Below the pieces are notes generated by a model. It was not told where the DNA came from and did no database searches. It worked only from the letters and a program-made list of their open reading frames with translations. DNA of 50,675 nucleotides from JALOBO01 sp023228225 (GTDB lineage: Bacteria > Bacillota > Clostridia > Christensenellales > UBA1242): the NCBI GenBank assembly GCA_041663585.1, contig JBAYMN010000005.1, forward strand, positions 1 to 50,675. The letters run 5' to 3'. The translations under genes were made by a program, and so were the position numbers. This document shows, one piece after another, positions 32,225-40,510 of the stretch. How positions within the stretch are numbered: the stretch's first letter is position 1; every line of letters starts with the position of its first letter.

Positions 32225-33679
32225 ATGACATATACATCTTTAATGCTTACTTATTACGCCACTGTAATGACATTTGTAAGGCAGATAGCGCAGTATGTAA
32301 CAATTGATTTGATATTTGCAATTGTGGCATTTATTATAATTGTCATGGCAGTTTATTTTTTTGTTATGCTGTGCATATCATTTGAGGCGCGCACAGATCG
32401 TGCTTTAACCAAGTTGAATAAATATTTTTATAGATATCCAATTATGAAAAACAATTCGTTGCCGATTTTAAATAACATAATTAGACATGCGCCTAAGGAA
32501 TTTGGTTATAAATGGAACGAATATTTAGAGCGCAAAGATGCTGCACCAAGCATATATTTAAGTTTTGATGGTTGCGTTAATAAGGCTATTATGTTTAATA
32601 AGGCAAGTTATTACACAAAAATTTTACTTTCGTTTACGCTGTTTTCTAGTATATTAATATTATTATTAGGACTGGCAAAAACTGATCCGGCAACTGCTTT
32701 CGCCGAAGTATTATATAGTTTGTTGTTAGCACCTATACTACTAATTATTTTAGGTGGCATTTTTGCCACAATTATTAGTATTAAAGGAATAGAAACTTAT
32801 AAAAATATGTTGGGAGATTTTGCAATGTTCCAGCGCAACATTGACCATTCGGCGCGCGGGTTAAGTGGTATTGATGAAAATGTAATTGAGACATTAATTA
32901 ATACAAACAATGATAGTAAACGAAGTAAAAAATTTAAAACAAAACCTGATCAAGAAGAATATAATTCACATTATACCGAGAAAAAACATATACCACAAAT
33001 ATCCGAAAAAAATTTATTATCAAGTGTTGATGAAGATTTTTTAACTAAACTTAGAAACACACCCACAAAGCATAAAGATAATGGAGCACCCCCAACAAAT
33101 TTTAATTTAGGCGGCGAAGTTAAGCCTTTTGCCGCCAATACAAATTTGACGGCTAATGAAAAAATTAATAAAATAGAAAATCCAAGTATTCCATTAGAGC
33201 AGAATACCTCGGCATTTAAACCAGAAGCAATTTATGTACCCGAGGCGGATATAGTAAAAGATGAGAGCGATGAATTAATTAAACAATATGCAGAAGAGAA
33301 GGAGCGTATACTTGCAGAAATTGCTAAAATTAAAGAAGAAAATGCAAGTTATGAAGTACAAAATAAACAAATTAATCAATCCATTGATACAGTTCATGCC
33401 GAAAATACGCATAAAGGTTTAAAAGAAATGCTTTCAAGCAATTTAGAATTAGAAGAAGTGCTTGAAAGCCCGATAGAAGAAAATATTGAAATTAGTAACG
33501 AAATGCCGGAAAGTGTAGTGTATGCGAAAGAAGAAAACATTTCGAATACAACAGAAACAGACCTATCAGTTCCAAAAAAACGTGGCAGAAAACCTAAGGC
33601 AAAAATTGAAGATGATATTGATTTAAGTTCAACGCTAGATCAATTGGCAAGTGCAATGGAAAACCTTAAAAAGAAATAA
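32225..33679 (+). CDS. Membrane protein with charged C-terminal tail, unknown function
   Basis: 484 residues, ATG 32225, after GGGAGG. Three or four membrane spans occur in the first 200 residues (LIFAIVAFIIIVMAVYFFVM, ILLSFTLFSSILILLLGLA, and a pair within LLLAPILLIILGGIFATIIS). The remaining 280 residues are hydrophilic and presumably cytosolic, with a coiled-coil stretch near 355-385 (EEKERILAEIAKIKEENASY). The end contains PKKRGRKPKAK, an AT-hook-like motif (GRKPK) that can bind the minor groove of AT-rich DNA. A membrane-DNA tether is possible but is inference only. No family recognised. Confidence 0.7.
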   Translation: MTYTSLMLTYYATVMTFVRQIAQYVTIDLIFAIVAFIIIVMAVYFFVMLCISFEARTDRALTKLNKYFYRYPIMKNNSLPILNNIIRHAPKEFGYKWNEYLERKDAAPSIYLSFDGCVNKAIMFNKASYYTKILLSFTLFSSILILLLGLAKTDPATAFAEVLYSLLLAPILLIILGGIFATIISIKGIETYKNMLGDFAMFQRNIDHSARGLSGIDENVIETLINTNNDSKRSKKFKTKPDQEEYNSHYTEKKHIPQISEKNLLSSVDEDFLTKLRNTPTKHKDNGAPPTNFNLGGEVKPFAANTNLTANEKINKIENPSIPLEQNTSAFKPEAIYVPEADIVKDESDELIKQYAEEKERILAEIAKIKEENASYEVQNKQINQSIDTVHAENTHKGLKEMLSSNLELEEVLESPIEENIEISNEMPESVVYAKEENISNTTETDLSVPKKRGRKPKAKIEDDIDLSSTLDQLASAMENLKKK

Positions 33680-33714
33680 AATAAAATCGTCCAAAATTTT
33701 GGGCGATTTTATTT
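33675..33714. terminator. Bidirectional terminator
   Basis: AAATAAAATCG and CGATTTTATTT flank a CC/GG core around AAAATTTT (about 33680-33714). It lies between the convergent membrane-protein and PRC-barrel genes. Confidence 0.85.
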
Positions 33715-33730
33715 AAAAAATTAAGTTATA

Positions 33731-34573
33731 TTAAGCATGCTCAATAAAAGAATTCATAGCAAGTTCTTTTAATCTGTTATTTTTATGAGCACTAAGTATT
33801 ATTTTTTGAGTTATAACTGTTCCTTTTTTTACTACGATAATACCTGCTGAACTTTCAATATTTTTTCCTACTTTTCTACCTATTAAAAATGCCGAACTTG
33901 CCACCGCTTTGCCCGGTAATACTTTTTCTAATTCATATGCTTTAACTTTTCGCTCGGGCATATGAATAGGCGGATTAGTAATATCATCATTTTCGCTTGC
34001 AATTTCTTCTGTATTTTCATTAGGCATTGTGCCTTCATTTTCGGCAAACTCTTCCATAGCCCAAACTTTTATATTCTTGTATGATTCCTTAGTTTCTGGC
34101 ATTTTTGTATTTAATGTGGATAATCTAAATTTTATTGAAGGGTCTTTTAAAATTATTAAATTGTCGCTTTGTGATAGAATTGATTTTGTATTAATACTCG
34201 TTTTATCATCTAGTACGAAATCAATAATTTTATTGTGCTCATCAATGGTAACATCTTTTATATAGCCAAGTTCTTTGCCAAGCAAAGTATACACAGCCTT
34301 ATTTATTGGATTATTTTGTTTTAGTACATTATCATAATTAGAAAGTGGACTTAAACAGCCTTCATTTTTTGCCATTATAGCATGCTCACCAACACTATAA
34401 ATATCGGTTAATGCAATTACTTTTTCATCTACTATCTCATTTTCATCAAATACAACCAGCCATTTTGCATATTGAAAGTTTTCGTCAAGTATAACATTTT
34501 TGATTGTACCAGAAATTTTGCTTTCACATATGCTAATAAGCGGTTTTCCTAAATAATCAGTTATTTTTCTCAT
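33731..34573 (-). CDS. PRC-barrel domain protein
   Basis: 280 residues from ATG 34573, preceded by GGGGGA at 5 bases; an in-frame GTG at 34585 is less likely. Two PRC-barrel-like repeats are visible: residues about 1-80 (DYLGKPLISICESKISGTIK, ALTDIYSVGE) and about 90-150 (TLLGKELGYIKDVTID, NTKSILSQSDNL). An acidic linker near 180-205 and a C-terminal segment with VLPGKAVASSAFLIGRKVGK follow. PRC barrels act in RNA processing (RimM) and as small adaptor domains. Its role is unknown. It is transcribed divergently from the SPFH gene. Confidence 0.75.
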   Translation of the reverse strand: MRKITDYLGKPLISICESKISGTIKNVILDENFQYAKWLVVFDENEIVDEKVIALTDIYSVGEHAIMAKNEGCLSPLSNYDNVLKQNNPINKAVYTLLGKELGYIKDVTIDEHNKIIDFVLDDKTSINTKSILSQSDNLIILKDPSIKFRLSTLNTKMPETKESYKNIKVWAMEEFAENEGTMPNENTEEIASENDDITNPPIHMPERKVKAYELEKVLPGKAVASSAFLIGRKVGKNIESSAGIIVVKKGTVITQKIILSAHKNNRLKELAMNSFIEHA

Positions 34574-34633
34574 ATTTTCCCCCACATAAATCTTCTTACA
34601 CAGAAAATATATGACATGGCTATGTATTTTATG

Positions 34634-34662
34634 TTGATAAACTTAAATCCCTGTGCTATAAT
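34634..34662 (+). promoter_or_regulatory. Promoter of the SPFH gene and possibly the downstream set
   Basis: TTGATA (34634-34639), 17 bases and TATAAT (34657-34662), 26 bases before the ATG. Confidence 0.8.
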
Positions 34663-34688
34663 TTTATATAGTAATTTTGGAGATAAAT

Positions 34689-35810
34689 ATGGGATTTTTA
34701 AAAAGTTTATTTAGATTTTTTTCTGGTTCAATTTTGCTGGAAGCAAAAAAGCGAAATGAACTTGTTATACCTGTAAAACTTAGGCAGGACAAAATAGAAA
34801 TAGGCAATCGTTTAAGTGTAGATAAAGGTTACTCGGCAGTTGTTATTTGTAGGCAAAAAGTTACTGATGTTTTTTCTTATGGAGAACATAAGTTAAAAAT
34901 ATCCACATTGCCATACACTGACAGACGCATAAACTTAAACGGCAGAATTAAAAAACATAAAAACTATAAACTTAAATTTCCAGCAGACATTTATTATGTT
35001 AATTTATGCCAGTTTAGCAATGAGCCAATGCGCACAAATTTAAAAGCAACAGTTAAAGATAAAGAATTTAAAACAGTAAATTTTGGAATTGAGGGAAGTT
35101 TTACATTTCAAATTGAAGATCCAGAAAAATTTGTTAATACTTTATTGCTTGTTTTGCCTCGTATTAAAAACGGTCAAGCCAGCGATTATGTAAATGAATG
35201 GGTGACGGTTGCATTAATGCGATTATTAGAGCGCGAAAATAAAGCAATAGAAGAATTGCGCCACCATTCGCAAGATATTTGTGTGCGCATGACCGCAATT
35301 ATTGACAAAAAAATGTCGGAATATGGCATAAGAGTGTCAGATATTAAAATTTATGATTTAGATTTGCCAAAACGTATTAAAGAATCTCTAAATTCTAATT
35401 CCGCAAATAATATTGTAAATTTTGAAAAAAGTGAATATATTCTTGGCGAAGAAACACAAAATTCAGCAGAAAATTATGTAGACTACTATGATACGCGCGA
35501 AAAGGCAGAATCACAGTTACAACAAATAAATAATAATTTAAATGCACAAAATTATAATGATAACGATATTTTAGTATCGCCTACCAAACAAGCAATACAA
35601 TGTGGCAATTTTGCACAAAAAAATGCTCAAATGCCGAGAAATGAAAATGTGGTACAAGAAGAATTTGACAGAGTGTTTGGCAATTTATTAAGCGATGCTG
35701 TAAAAGGTGAGCAGTCTGTACAAAATGAGGTGTTTTTGTGCAAAAATTGTGGTGCAAAAGTAACAGTTGATGAGTTTTATTGTCATAAATGTGGCAGATT
35801 ACTAGATTAA
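34689..35810 (+). CDS. SPFH-domain protein with C-terminal zinc ribbon
   Basis: 373 residues from ATG 34689, with GGAG 6 bases upstream. The N-terminal 230 residues resemble the bacterial SPFH/YdjI-like group: SVDKGYSAVVICRQKVTDVF, FGIEGSFTFQIEDPEKFVNT and MSEYGIRVSDIKIYDLDLP. A low-complexity Asn/Gln-rich stretch (about 250-325) leads to a zinc ribbon, FLCKNCGAKV followed by YCHKCGRLL (two CxxC). Related proteins gather at membranes and are linked to envelope stress in Bacillus; function here is inferred from the family. The DUF1858 gene starts 13 bases later. Confidence 0.8.
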   Translation: MGFLKSLFRFFSGSILLEAKKRNELVIPVKLRQDKIEIGNRLSVDKGYSAVVICRQKVTDVFSYGEHKLKISTLPYTDRRINLNGRIKKHKNYKLKFPADIYYVNLCQFSNEPMRTNLKATVKDKEFKTVNFGIEGSFTFQIEDPEKFVNTLLLVLPRIKNGQASDYVNEWVTVALMRLLERENKAIEELRHHSQDICVRMTAIIDKKMSEYGIRVSDIKIYDLDLPKRIKESLNSNSANNIVNFEKSEYILGEETQNSAENYVDYYDTREKAESQLQQINNNLNAQNYNDNDILVSPTKQAIQCGNFAQKNAQMPRNENVVQEEFDRVFGNLLSDAVKGEQSVQNEVFLCKNCGAKVTVDEFYCHKCGRLLD

Positions 35811-35823
35811 ATGGAGAACTAAA

Positions 35824-36036
35824 ATGAAAAAGAAAATAGAAAATAAAAAAATAATCACTAAGGATATGAAATTAGATGATGTATTAAAAATTAAAGAATC
35901 GGCTCGCTATATACTTATGGGATTTGGCATGCATTGTTTAGGTTGTCCTATACACGAATTTGAAACAATAGAAGAGGCGGCTAATGTACACGGAATAGAT
36001 CCAGATTATTTACTGGAAAAACTTAACGAATTATAA
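35824..36036 (+). CDS. DUF1858 domain protein
   Basis: 70 residues, ATG 35824, with GGAG 8 bases upstream. LDDVLKIKESARYILMGFGM followed by HCLGCPIHEFETIEEAA is the DUF1858 fold, with a CxxC in GMHCLGCP that can form a redox disulfide or bind a metal. The TIGR family of this domain is described as associated with hybrid-cluster proteins, but no such gene is nearby. An N-terminal Lys-rich tail of 15 residues precedes the domain. Confidence 0.85.
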   Translation: MKKKIENKKIITKDMKLDDVLKIKESARYILMGFGMHCLGCPIHEFETIEEAANVHGIDPDYLLEKLNEL

Positions 36037-36123
36037 ATAAATGTTTGCTGATGACAAGATTTTTTTAAATTTTCGTTTTATTAAAACGCTTGCTTAAAGA
36101 AGTAAAACATTATAAAATAAACT

Positions 36124-38358
36124 ATGATAATTTTAGGCACAATTGAAAGTGTAGTATTTAGAAATGATGAAAATAATTACACTGTTGTAGATATTGATTG
36201 CAAGGGTGAACTTATTTGTGCTGTTGGCAATTTTCCATCGGCAAATATTGGCGAACGTGTAGAACTTGTAGGTGATTATATACAAAACGTTAAATATGGG
36301 CAACAATTTAGCGTAAAATCCGTTCAAATGTTACCACCCGACAGTACAGAAGGTATAAAAAAATATCTTTCTAGCGGACTAATAAAAGGCGTAGGTGAAG
36401 CCACGGCAAATGCTATTGTAAATAAATTTGGATTGGATACATTAGATATAATGGAATACAATCCAGCAAAACTTGCCGAAGTAAGAGGTGTTAGTAAAAA
36501 TAAAGCCACACTTATAGCAAGTGCTTTTTTGGATATTAAAAAAATGCAGAAAGCGGTAATGTTTTTGCAAAAATATAATATAAGCACTAATTTAGCAGTA
36601 AAAATTTATGAACATTATGGTCTTAAAACCGAAGAACTTGTTTCTGAAAATCCTTACAGACTATTGGAAGATGTAGATGGCGTTGGCTTTATTACCGCAG
36701 ATAAAATTGCTCGCAATATGGGGATTAACGAAGACAGTCCGTTTAGAATGCGTGCCGGAGTTTTATACTGTTTGACCGAAACAGCGGATAGAAATGGCAA
36801 CACGTATCTACCGAAAAATGAATTATTTAATAGCCTTGCAGAGTTATTAAGAATTGATATAGAAAACCACAAAGAAATTATTGAAGATGTTTTAAACAAA
36901 TTAATGCTTGACAATGGTGTAAAAATATTTGAATATAAAAAGCAAATAGTAATTATGTATTCAAAATTTTATAACATTGAACGAGCAGTTGCACAAAAAT
37001 TAAATCTAATAAAATCGCTTAGTCAGCCTATTCACGCAGATTTAAAAGCAGATATTGATGAATATGAACGCGTAAACAAAATAAAATTACACAAAGACCA
37101 ACGCACTGCTATTGAACTTGCTACTGAGGAAGGTGTAAGCGTTATAACGGGCGGTCCTGGAACGGGCAAAACTACAATTATAAAATGTATTATTCAAATA
37201 CTATCTTCACGTGGTAAAAAAGTTATGTTACTTGCACCAACAGGTAGAGCAGCAAAACGACTTTCTGAATCTGCGCAAGTAGAAGCAAGTACAATACACC
37301 GTGCGTTAGGTATGGACTACCGAAATAACAGTAATATGTTTGCGTACAACGAATTTAACAAATTACCCGTAGATGCTGTTGTTGTTGATGAAGTATCAAT
37401 GGTAGATGTACAACTTATGAATTATTTACTAAAAGCCCTTAACAGTGATACAAAATTAATTCTAGTCGGCGATAAAAATCAACTGCCCTCTGTGGGTGCG
37501 GGTAATGTTTTAGATGATATTTTAAAATCCGAAATTATTCCATATGTTAGTTTAACTCATATTTATAGGCAAAGCGAAAACAGTTTTATTGTGCTTAACG
37601 CACACGCTATCAACAAAGGGCAAATGCCAATACTTGAAAATTCTGGCAGTGATTTTTTCTTTGAAAATAAATCAGATTTACAAGAAACAATGCGAACTAT
37701 TGTAGATCTTGTTGTTACAAGGCTTCCGCAATATTTAAATATTTCTTCATCTAAGGTGCAGGTTTTAACAGGCTTAAAAATGGGCTCGTGCGGAGCAAAC
37801 AATTTAAATAGTCAATTACAAAACTATTTAAATCCACCCACACTTTCTAAACCCGAGATTGAATATGATAAAACAATTTATAGGCTAAACGATAAAGTAA
37901 TGCAAATTGCAAATAACTATCAACGGGAATGGCAAAAAATATTATCAAATGGCACAATAGAAAATGGTACTGGTGTGTTTAATGGTGATATAGGAATTAT
38001 TAAAGCAATCAATAGACAAACCGGCGAAATTACCGTAAAGTTTGAAGATGACAGAGTGTCTGTATACCCCAAAAACGAACTTAATCAACTTATACTTTCC
38101 TATGCGATTACGGTACATAAAAGTCAAGGTAGTGAATTTGATGCGGTTGTAATGCCAGTTATAGCGGGTACAAATTTAATTTTTACGCGTAATTTACTAT
38201 ATACAGCAGTTACGAGAGCCAAAAGGCTAGTAATGCTGGTAGGCACAAAATATAATATTAAACGAATGGTTGATAACAATTATACTGCAACACGTTACAG
38301 TATGTTAAAACAGTTTTTAATTGAACAACAAAAAAATGTAGCAGAATTGTACTCATAA
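36124..38358 (+). CDS. recD2: RecD2-type DNA helicase
   Basis: 744 residues, ATG 36124; no good SD is visible. It has an N-terminal OB domain (GTIESVVFRNDENNYTVVDI), helix-hairpin-helix repeats (IKGVGEATANAIVNKFG, VRGVSKNKA, VDGVGFITADKIA), Walker A ITGGPGTGKTTII (about 345), VVDEVSMVD, VGDKNQLPSVGAGNVL, and the C-terminal HKSQGSEFD and YTAVTRAKRLVML. RecD2 is a 5'-3' helicase acting in replication-fork and repair pathways in bacteria that lack RecBC, which agrees with addAB here. comF starts 9 bases later. Confidence 0.93.
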   Translation: MIILGTIESVVFRNDENNYTVVDIDCKGELICAVGNFPSANIGERVELVGDYIQNVKYGQQFSVKSVQMLPPDSTEGIKKYLSSGLIKGVGEATANAIVNKFGLDTLDIMEYNPAKLAEVRGVSKNKATLIASAFLDIKKMQKAVMFLQKYNISTNLAVKIYEHYGLKTEELVSENPYRLLEDVDGVGFITADKIARNMGINEDSPFRMRAGVLYCLTETADRNGNTYLPKNELFNSLAELLRIDIENHKEIIEDVLNKLMLDNGVKIFEYKKQIVIMYSKFYNIERAVAQKLNLIKSLSQPIHADLKADIDEYERVNKIKLHKDQRTAIELATEEGVSVITGGPGTGKTTIIKCIIQILSSRGKKVMLLAPTGRAAKRLSESAQVEASTIHRALGMDYRNNSNMFAYNEFNKLPVDAVVVDEVSMVDVQLMNYLLKALNSDTKLILVGDKNQLPSVGAGNVLDDILKSEIIPYVSLTHIYRQSENSFIVLNAHAINKGQMPILENSGSDFFFENKSDLQETMRTIVDLVVTRLPQYLNISSSKVQVLTGLKMGSCGANNLNSQLQNYLNPPTLSKPEIEYDKTIYRLNDKVMQIANNYQREWQKILSNGTIENGTGVFNGDIGIIKAINRQTGEITVKFEDDRVSVYPKNELNQLILSYAITVHKSQGSEFDAVVMPVIAGTNLIFTRNLLYTAVTRAKRLVMLVGTKYNIKRMVDNNYTATRYSMLKQFLIEQQKNVAELYS

Positions 38359-38367
38359 GGATAAATT

Positions 38368-39132
38368 ATGCAAAAGTTTAAAGAAATTATTGAGTTGTGT
38401 AAAAAAATGTTGTTTCCTCCACACATTAAATGCATATTTTGCGGTGCAGAAATTGATAGTACAGATAAGCACTCCACTTGCGAAAAATGCCTGAAAACTT
38501 TACCTTTGAATACCGGCAAAGTGTGTACTCGTTGCGGACACCCAGTTTATGGCGCTTCCCAATATTGTCTTGACTGTAAAGGCGTTCCTTGTGATTATGA
38601 ATATGCTCGCGCTCCTTTTATTTACGAAGAACAAATAAAGCAGATTATACATAAATTTAAATATGCTGATGCGCGGTATTTATCTTATGCTCTATCGGCA
38701 TACTTGGCAGATGAATATATTTTAAATGGATTTAATTGTGATGTATGTATAGCAGTTCCACTTGCAGACAAAAGGCTTAAACAAAGGGGTTACAATCAGG
38801 CAGATTTGCTTGCACTAGATTTTACCAAACATATTTCTATACCGGTACTAGACAAGGTGCTGATAAGAATAAAAGAAACTTTGCCACAAGCAAAACAATC
38901 AGGTAAAAATCGTGCGGAAAATTTAGCAGGTGCTTTTAAAGTAATTGATAAAAAAAGAATTAAAGGGAAAAACATACTGCTTATTGATGATATTTATACT
39001 ACTGGTACAACGGTTAAGGAATGTTCAAAAGTCTTGGTTAATGGTGGCGCAAAAGCAATATATGTATTAACCGTGGCGCATACCGCTAAGGAAATTGTTT
39101 ATGATGCACCTGTAACCGAAAAATTTGGTTAA
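38368..39132 (+). CDS. comFC: ComF family phosphoribosyltransferase-like protein
   Basis: 254 residues, ATG 38368, after AAGGA. The N-terminus has a zinc-finger region with CxxC pairs (CIFCGAEI, TCEKCLKTL, CTRCGHPV, CLDCKG). The C-terminal phosphoribosyltransferase fold has KRLKQRGYNQADLLA and the PRPP-like loop LLIDDIYTTGTTVKEC. In naturally competent bacteria ComFC is needed for uptake or integration of single-stranded DNA. Co-transcription with recD2 (9-base gap) is likely. Confidence 0.9.
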   Translation: MQKFKEIIELCKKMLFPPHIKCIFCGAEIDSTDKHSTCEKCLKTLPLNTGKVCTRCGHPVYGASQYCLDCKGVPCDYEYARAPFIYEEQIKQIIHKFKYADARYLSYALSAYLADEYILNGFNCDVCIAVPLADKRLKQRGYNQADLLALDFTKHISIPVLDKVLIRIKETLPQAKQSGKNRAENLAGAFKVIDKKRIKGKNILLIDDIYTTGTTVKECSKVLVNGGAKAIYVLTVAHTAKEIVYDAPVTEKFG

Positions 39133-39180
39133 ACATTTGCTTTTTTCAATTAGATTATATATTATATAAAATATATGGTG

Positions 39181-39210
39181 GCACATTATAAATTAATTGT
39201 GCACATTATA
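39181..39210. repeat. GCACATTATA direct repeat, two copies
   Basis: Copies at 39181-39190 and 39201-39210 (20-base period, about two helical turns), 24-53 bases before the unknown gene at 39234. The spacing would suit a regulator bound on one face of the DNA; this is inference. Confidence 0.5.
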
Positions 39211-39233
39211 CAAAAAATAACTAGGGGGCGCCT

Positions 39234-39620
39234 ATGACAAGTAAGCAAATTCCTATAAGCCTATCATGTATTGTTTATTACACTTTATTACAAAATAACA
39301 ATAAAGCAATTACCGTCGAATACATAGAAAAATTAGTGCAAACATTAAATGAAAAATTTAAAATTAAAAATTTAAATTATGAACTATGTGTAAATAGTGA
39401 GGATATTGCAAAAATGGTTAATTCATCATTATATGCAGATTTTTTTAACAAAAAAATCAAACTTCTTACCGAAGCAACACTTGCAAACGGATTAAAAAAA
39501 CTAAAAAATCTGGTTCAAAATATTCTCACAGACGAAATAAAAAAATTAATTGATGAATCCATGCAAGAATTGGCTAAACAAAAAATTTCCGAAGAGCAAA
39601 AGGAGCCTGAAATTCGTTAG
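39234..39620 (+). CDS. Hypothetical protein
   Basis: 128 residues, ATG 39234, with AGGGGG 7-8 bases upstream. It is Lys-rich, predicted mainly helical, without membrane spans or Cys motifs. The N-terminal part (LSCIVYYTLLQNNNKAITVE) could be a winged-helix-like or helical bundle start. The C-terminal 40 residues form an amphipathic, charged helix. I do not recognise it. It lies between comF and the TraX-like gene and may be co-transcribed with the latter (14-base gap). Confidence 0.65.
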   Translation: MTSKQIPISLSCIVYYTLLQNNNKAITVEYIEKLVQTLNEKFKIKNLNYELCVNSEDIAKMVNSSLYADFFNKKIKLLTEATLANGLKKLKNLVQNILTDEIKKLIDESMQELAKQKISEEQKEPEIR

Positions 39621-39634
39621 ATTTTCAGTATGCT

Positions 39635-40378
39635 ATGCACAGAAAAATTTTAACCGCTAATATATTAAAAATAATCGGAATAATCAGTATGGTGATAGAC
39701 CATATTGGTTTAGTGTTTTTTTCCGAAATAATACTTTTTAGAATTATAGGAAGGCTTGCTTTTCCTATTTTTGCATTTGCAGTAGCGGAAGGGTATAGTA
39801 AAACACATAGCAAGGCAAAGTATGCCTTAAGAATGCTAATTTTTGCACTTATATCAACTTATCCATTTTTGTTAATTGCACCTGATGGTCTTACGCTAAA
39901 CATTATGTACACTTTTTTATTGAGTATTGGGGTGATGTATTTGTATGATAAATTACAGCAGGCAAAAGCGGATCATAATACGAATTCAGTAGAGCCAAAA
40001 AGCATAGGTTCACAAAACATACTTTTATATTCTGTGGCTTTTTATGGTGCTCTAATTTTTGTTATTGCATTTACTATAACTGTACCTACTGACTATTACT
40101 TTTATGGTGTGTTTAGTGTTCTTATTTTTTATGTATATAGAGGTAGTTTTTTAAAGCAAGCATTATATTTTAGTGTAATAACAATAGGCTTTTGTTTAGT
40201 TACCATAGTTCCAGAACAAAGTTTTATGTTAAATATATTACAATGTTTTAGTCTTTTAAGTTTGCCAATTTTATATTTCTATAATGGCAAACGCGGTAAA
40301 TTAAATTTAAAATATTTGTTTTACATTTTTTATCCATTACAATTTATTGTTTTATATATAGTTAAAATTTTAATATAA
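39635..40378 (+). CDS. TraX family membrane protein
   Basis: 247 residues, ATG 39635; no SD is visible, and an ATG at 39630 is out of frame. LKIIGIISMVIDHIGLVFF, then IIGRLAFPIFAFAVAEGY and TLNIMYTFLLSIGVMYLYDK, match TraX, whose founding member acetylates F-pilin. About seven membrane spans are seen. In Firmicutes, TraX-like proteins occur in chromosomes without pili and may acylate another surface substrate. No conjugation genes are nearby. Confidence 0.85.
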   Translation: MHRKILTANILKIIGIISMVIDHIGLVFFSEIILFRIIGRLAFPIFAFAVAEGYSKTHSKAKYALRMLIFALISTYPFLLIAPDGLTLNIMYTFLLSIGVMYLYDKLQQAKADHNTNSVEPKSIGSQNILLYSVAFYGALIFVIAFTITVPTDYYFYGVFSVLIFYVYRGSFLKQALYFSVITIGFCLVTIVPEQSFMLNILQCFSLLSLPILYFYNGKRGKLNLKYLFYIFYPLQFIVLYIVKILI

Positions 40379-40437
40379 AAATCGGCATATTTTTTAAGAT
40401 ACCAGCCCGCAATTTAATTATGGATAGTCTAAAAAAG

Positions 40438-40466
40438 TTTACAAACGAGATATTATCGGCTATACT
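40438..40466 (+). promoter_or_regulatory. Promoter of secA
   Basis: TTTACA (40438-40443), 17 bases and TATACT (40461-40466), 44 bases before the secA start. Confidence 0.75.
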
Positions 40467-40510
40467 TAATCGTTTATAGCATCATTAATGTTTAATACTG
40501 GGAGAAAGAA

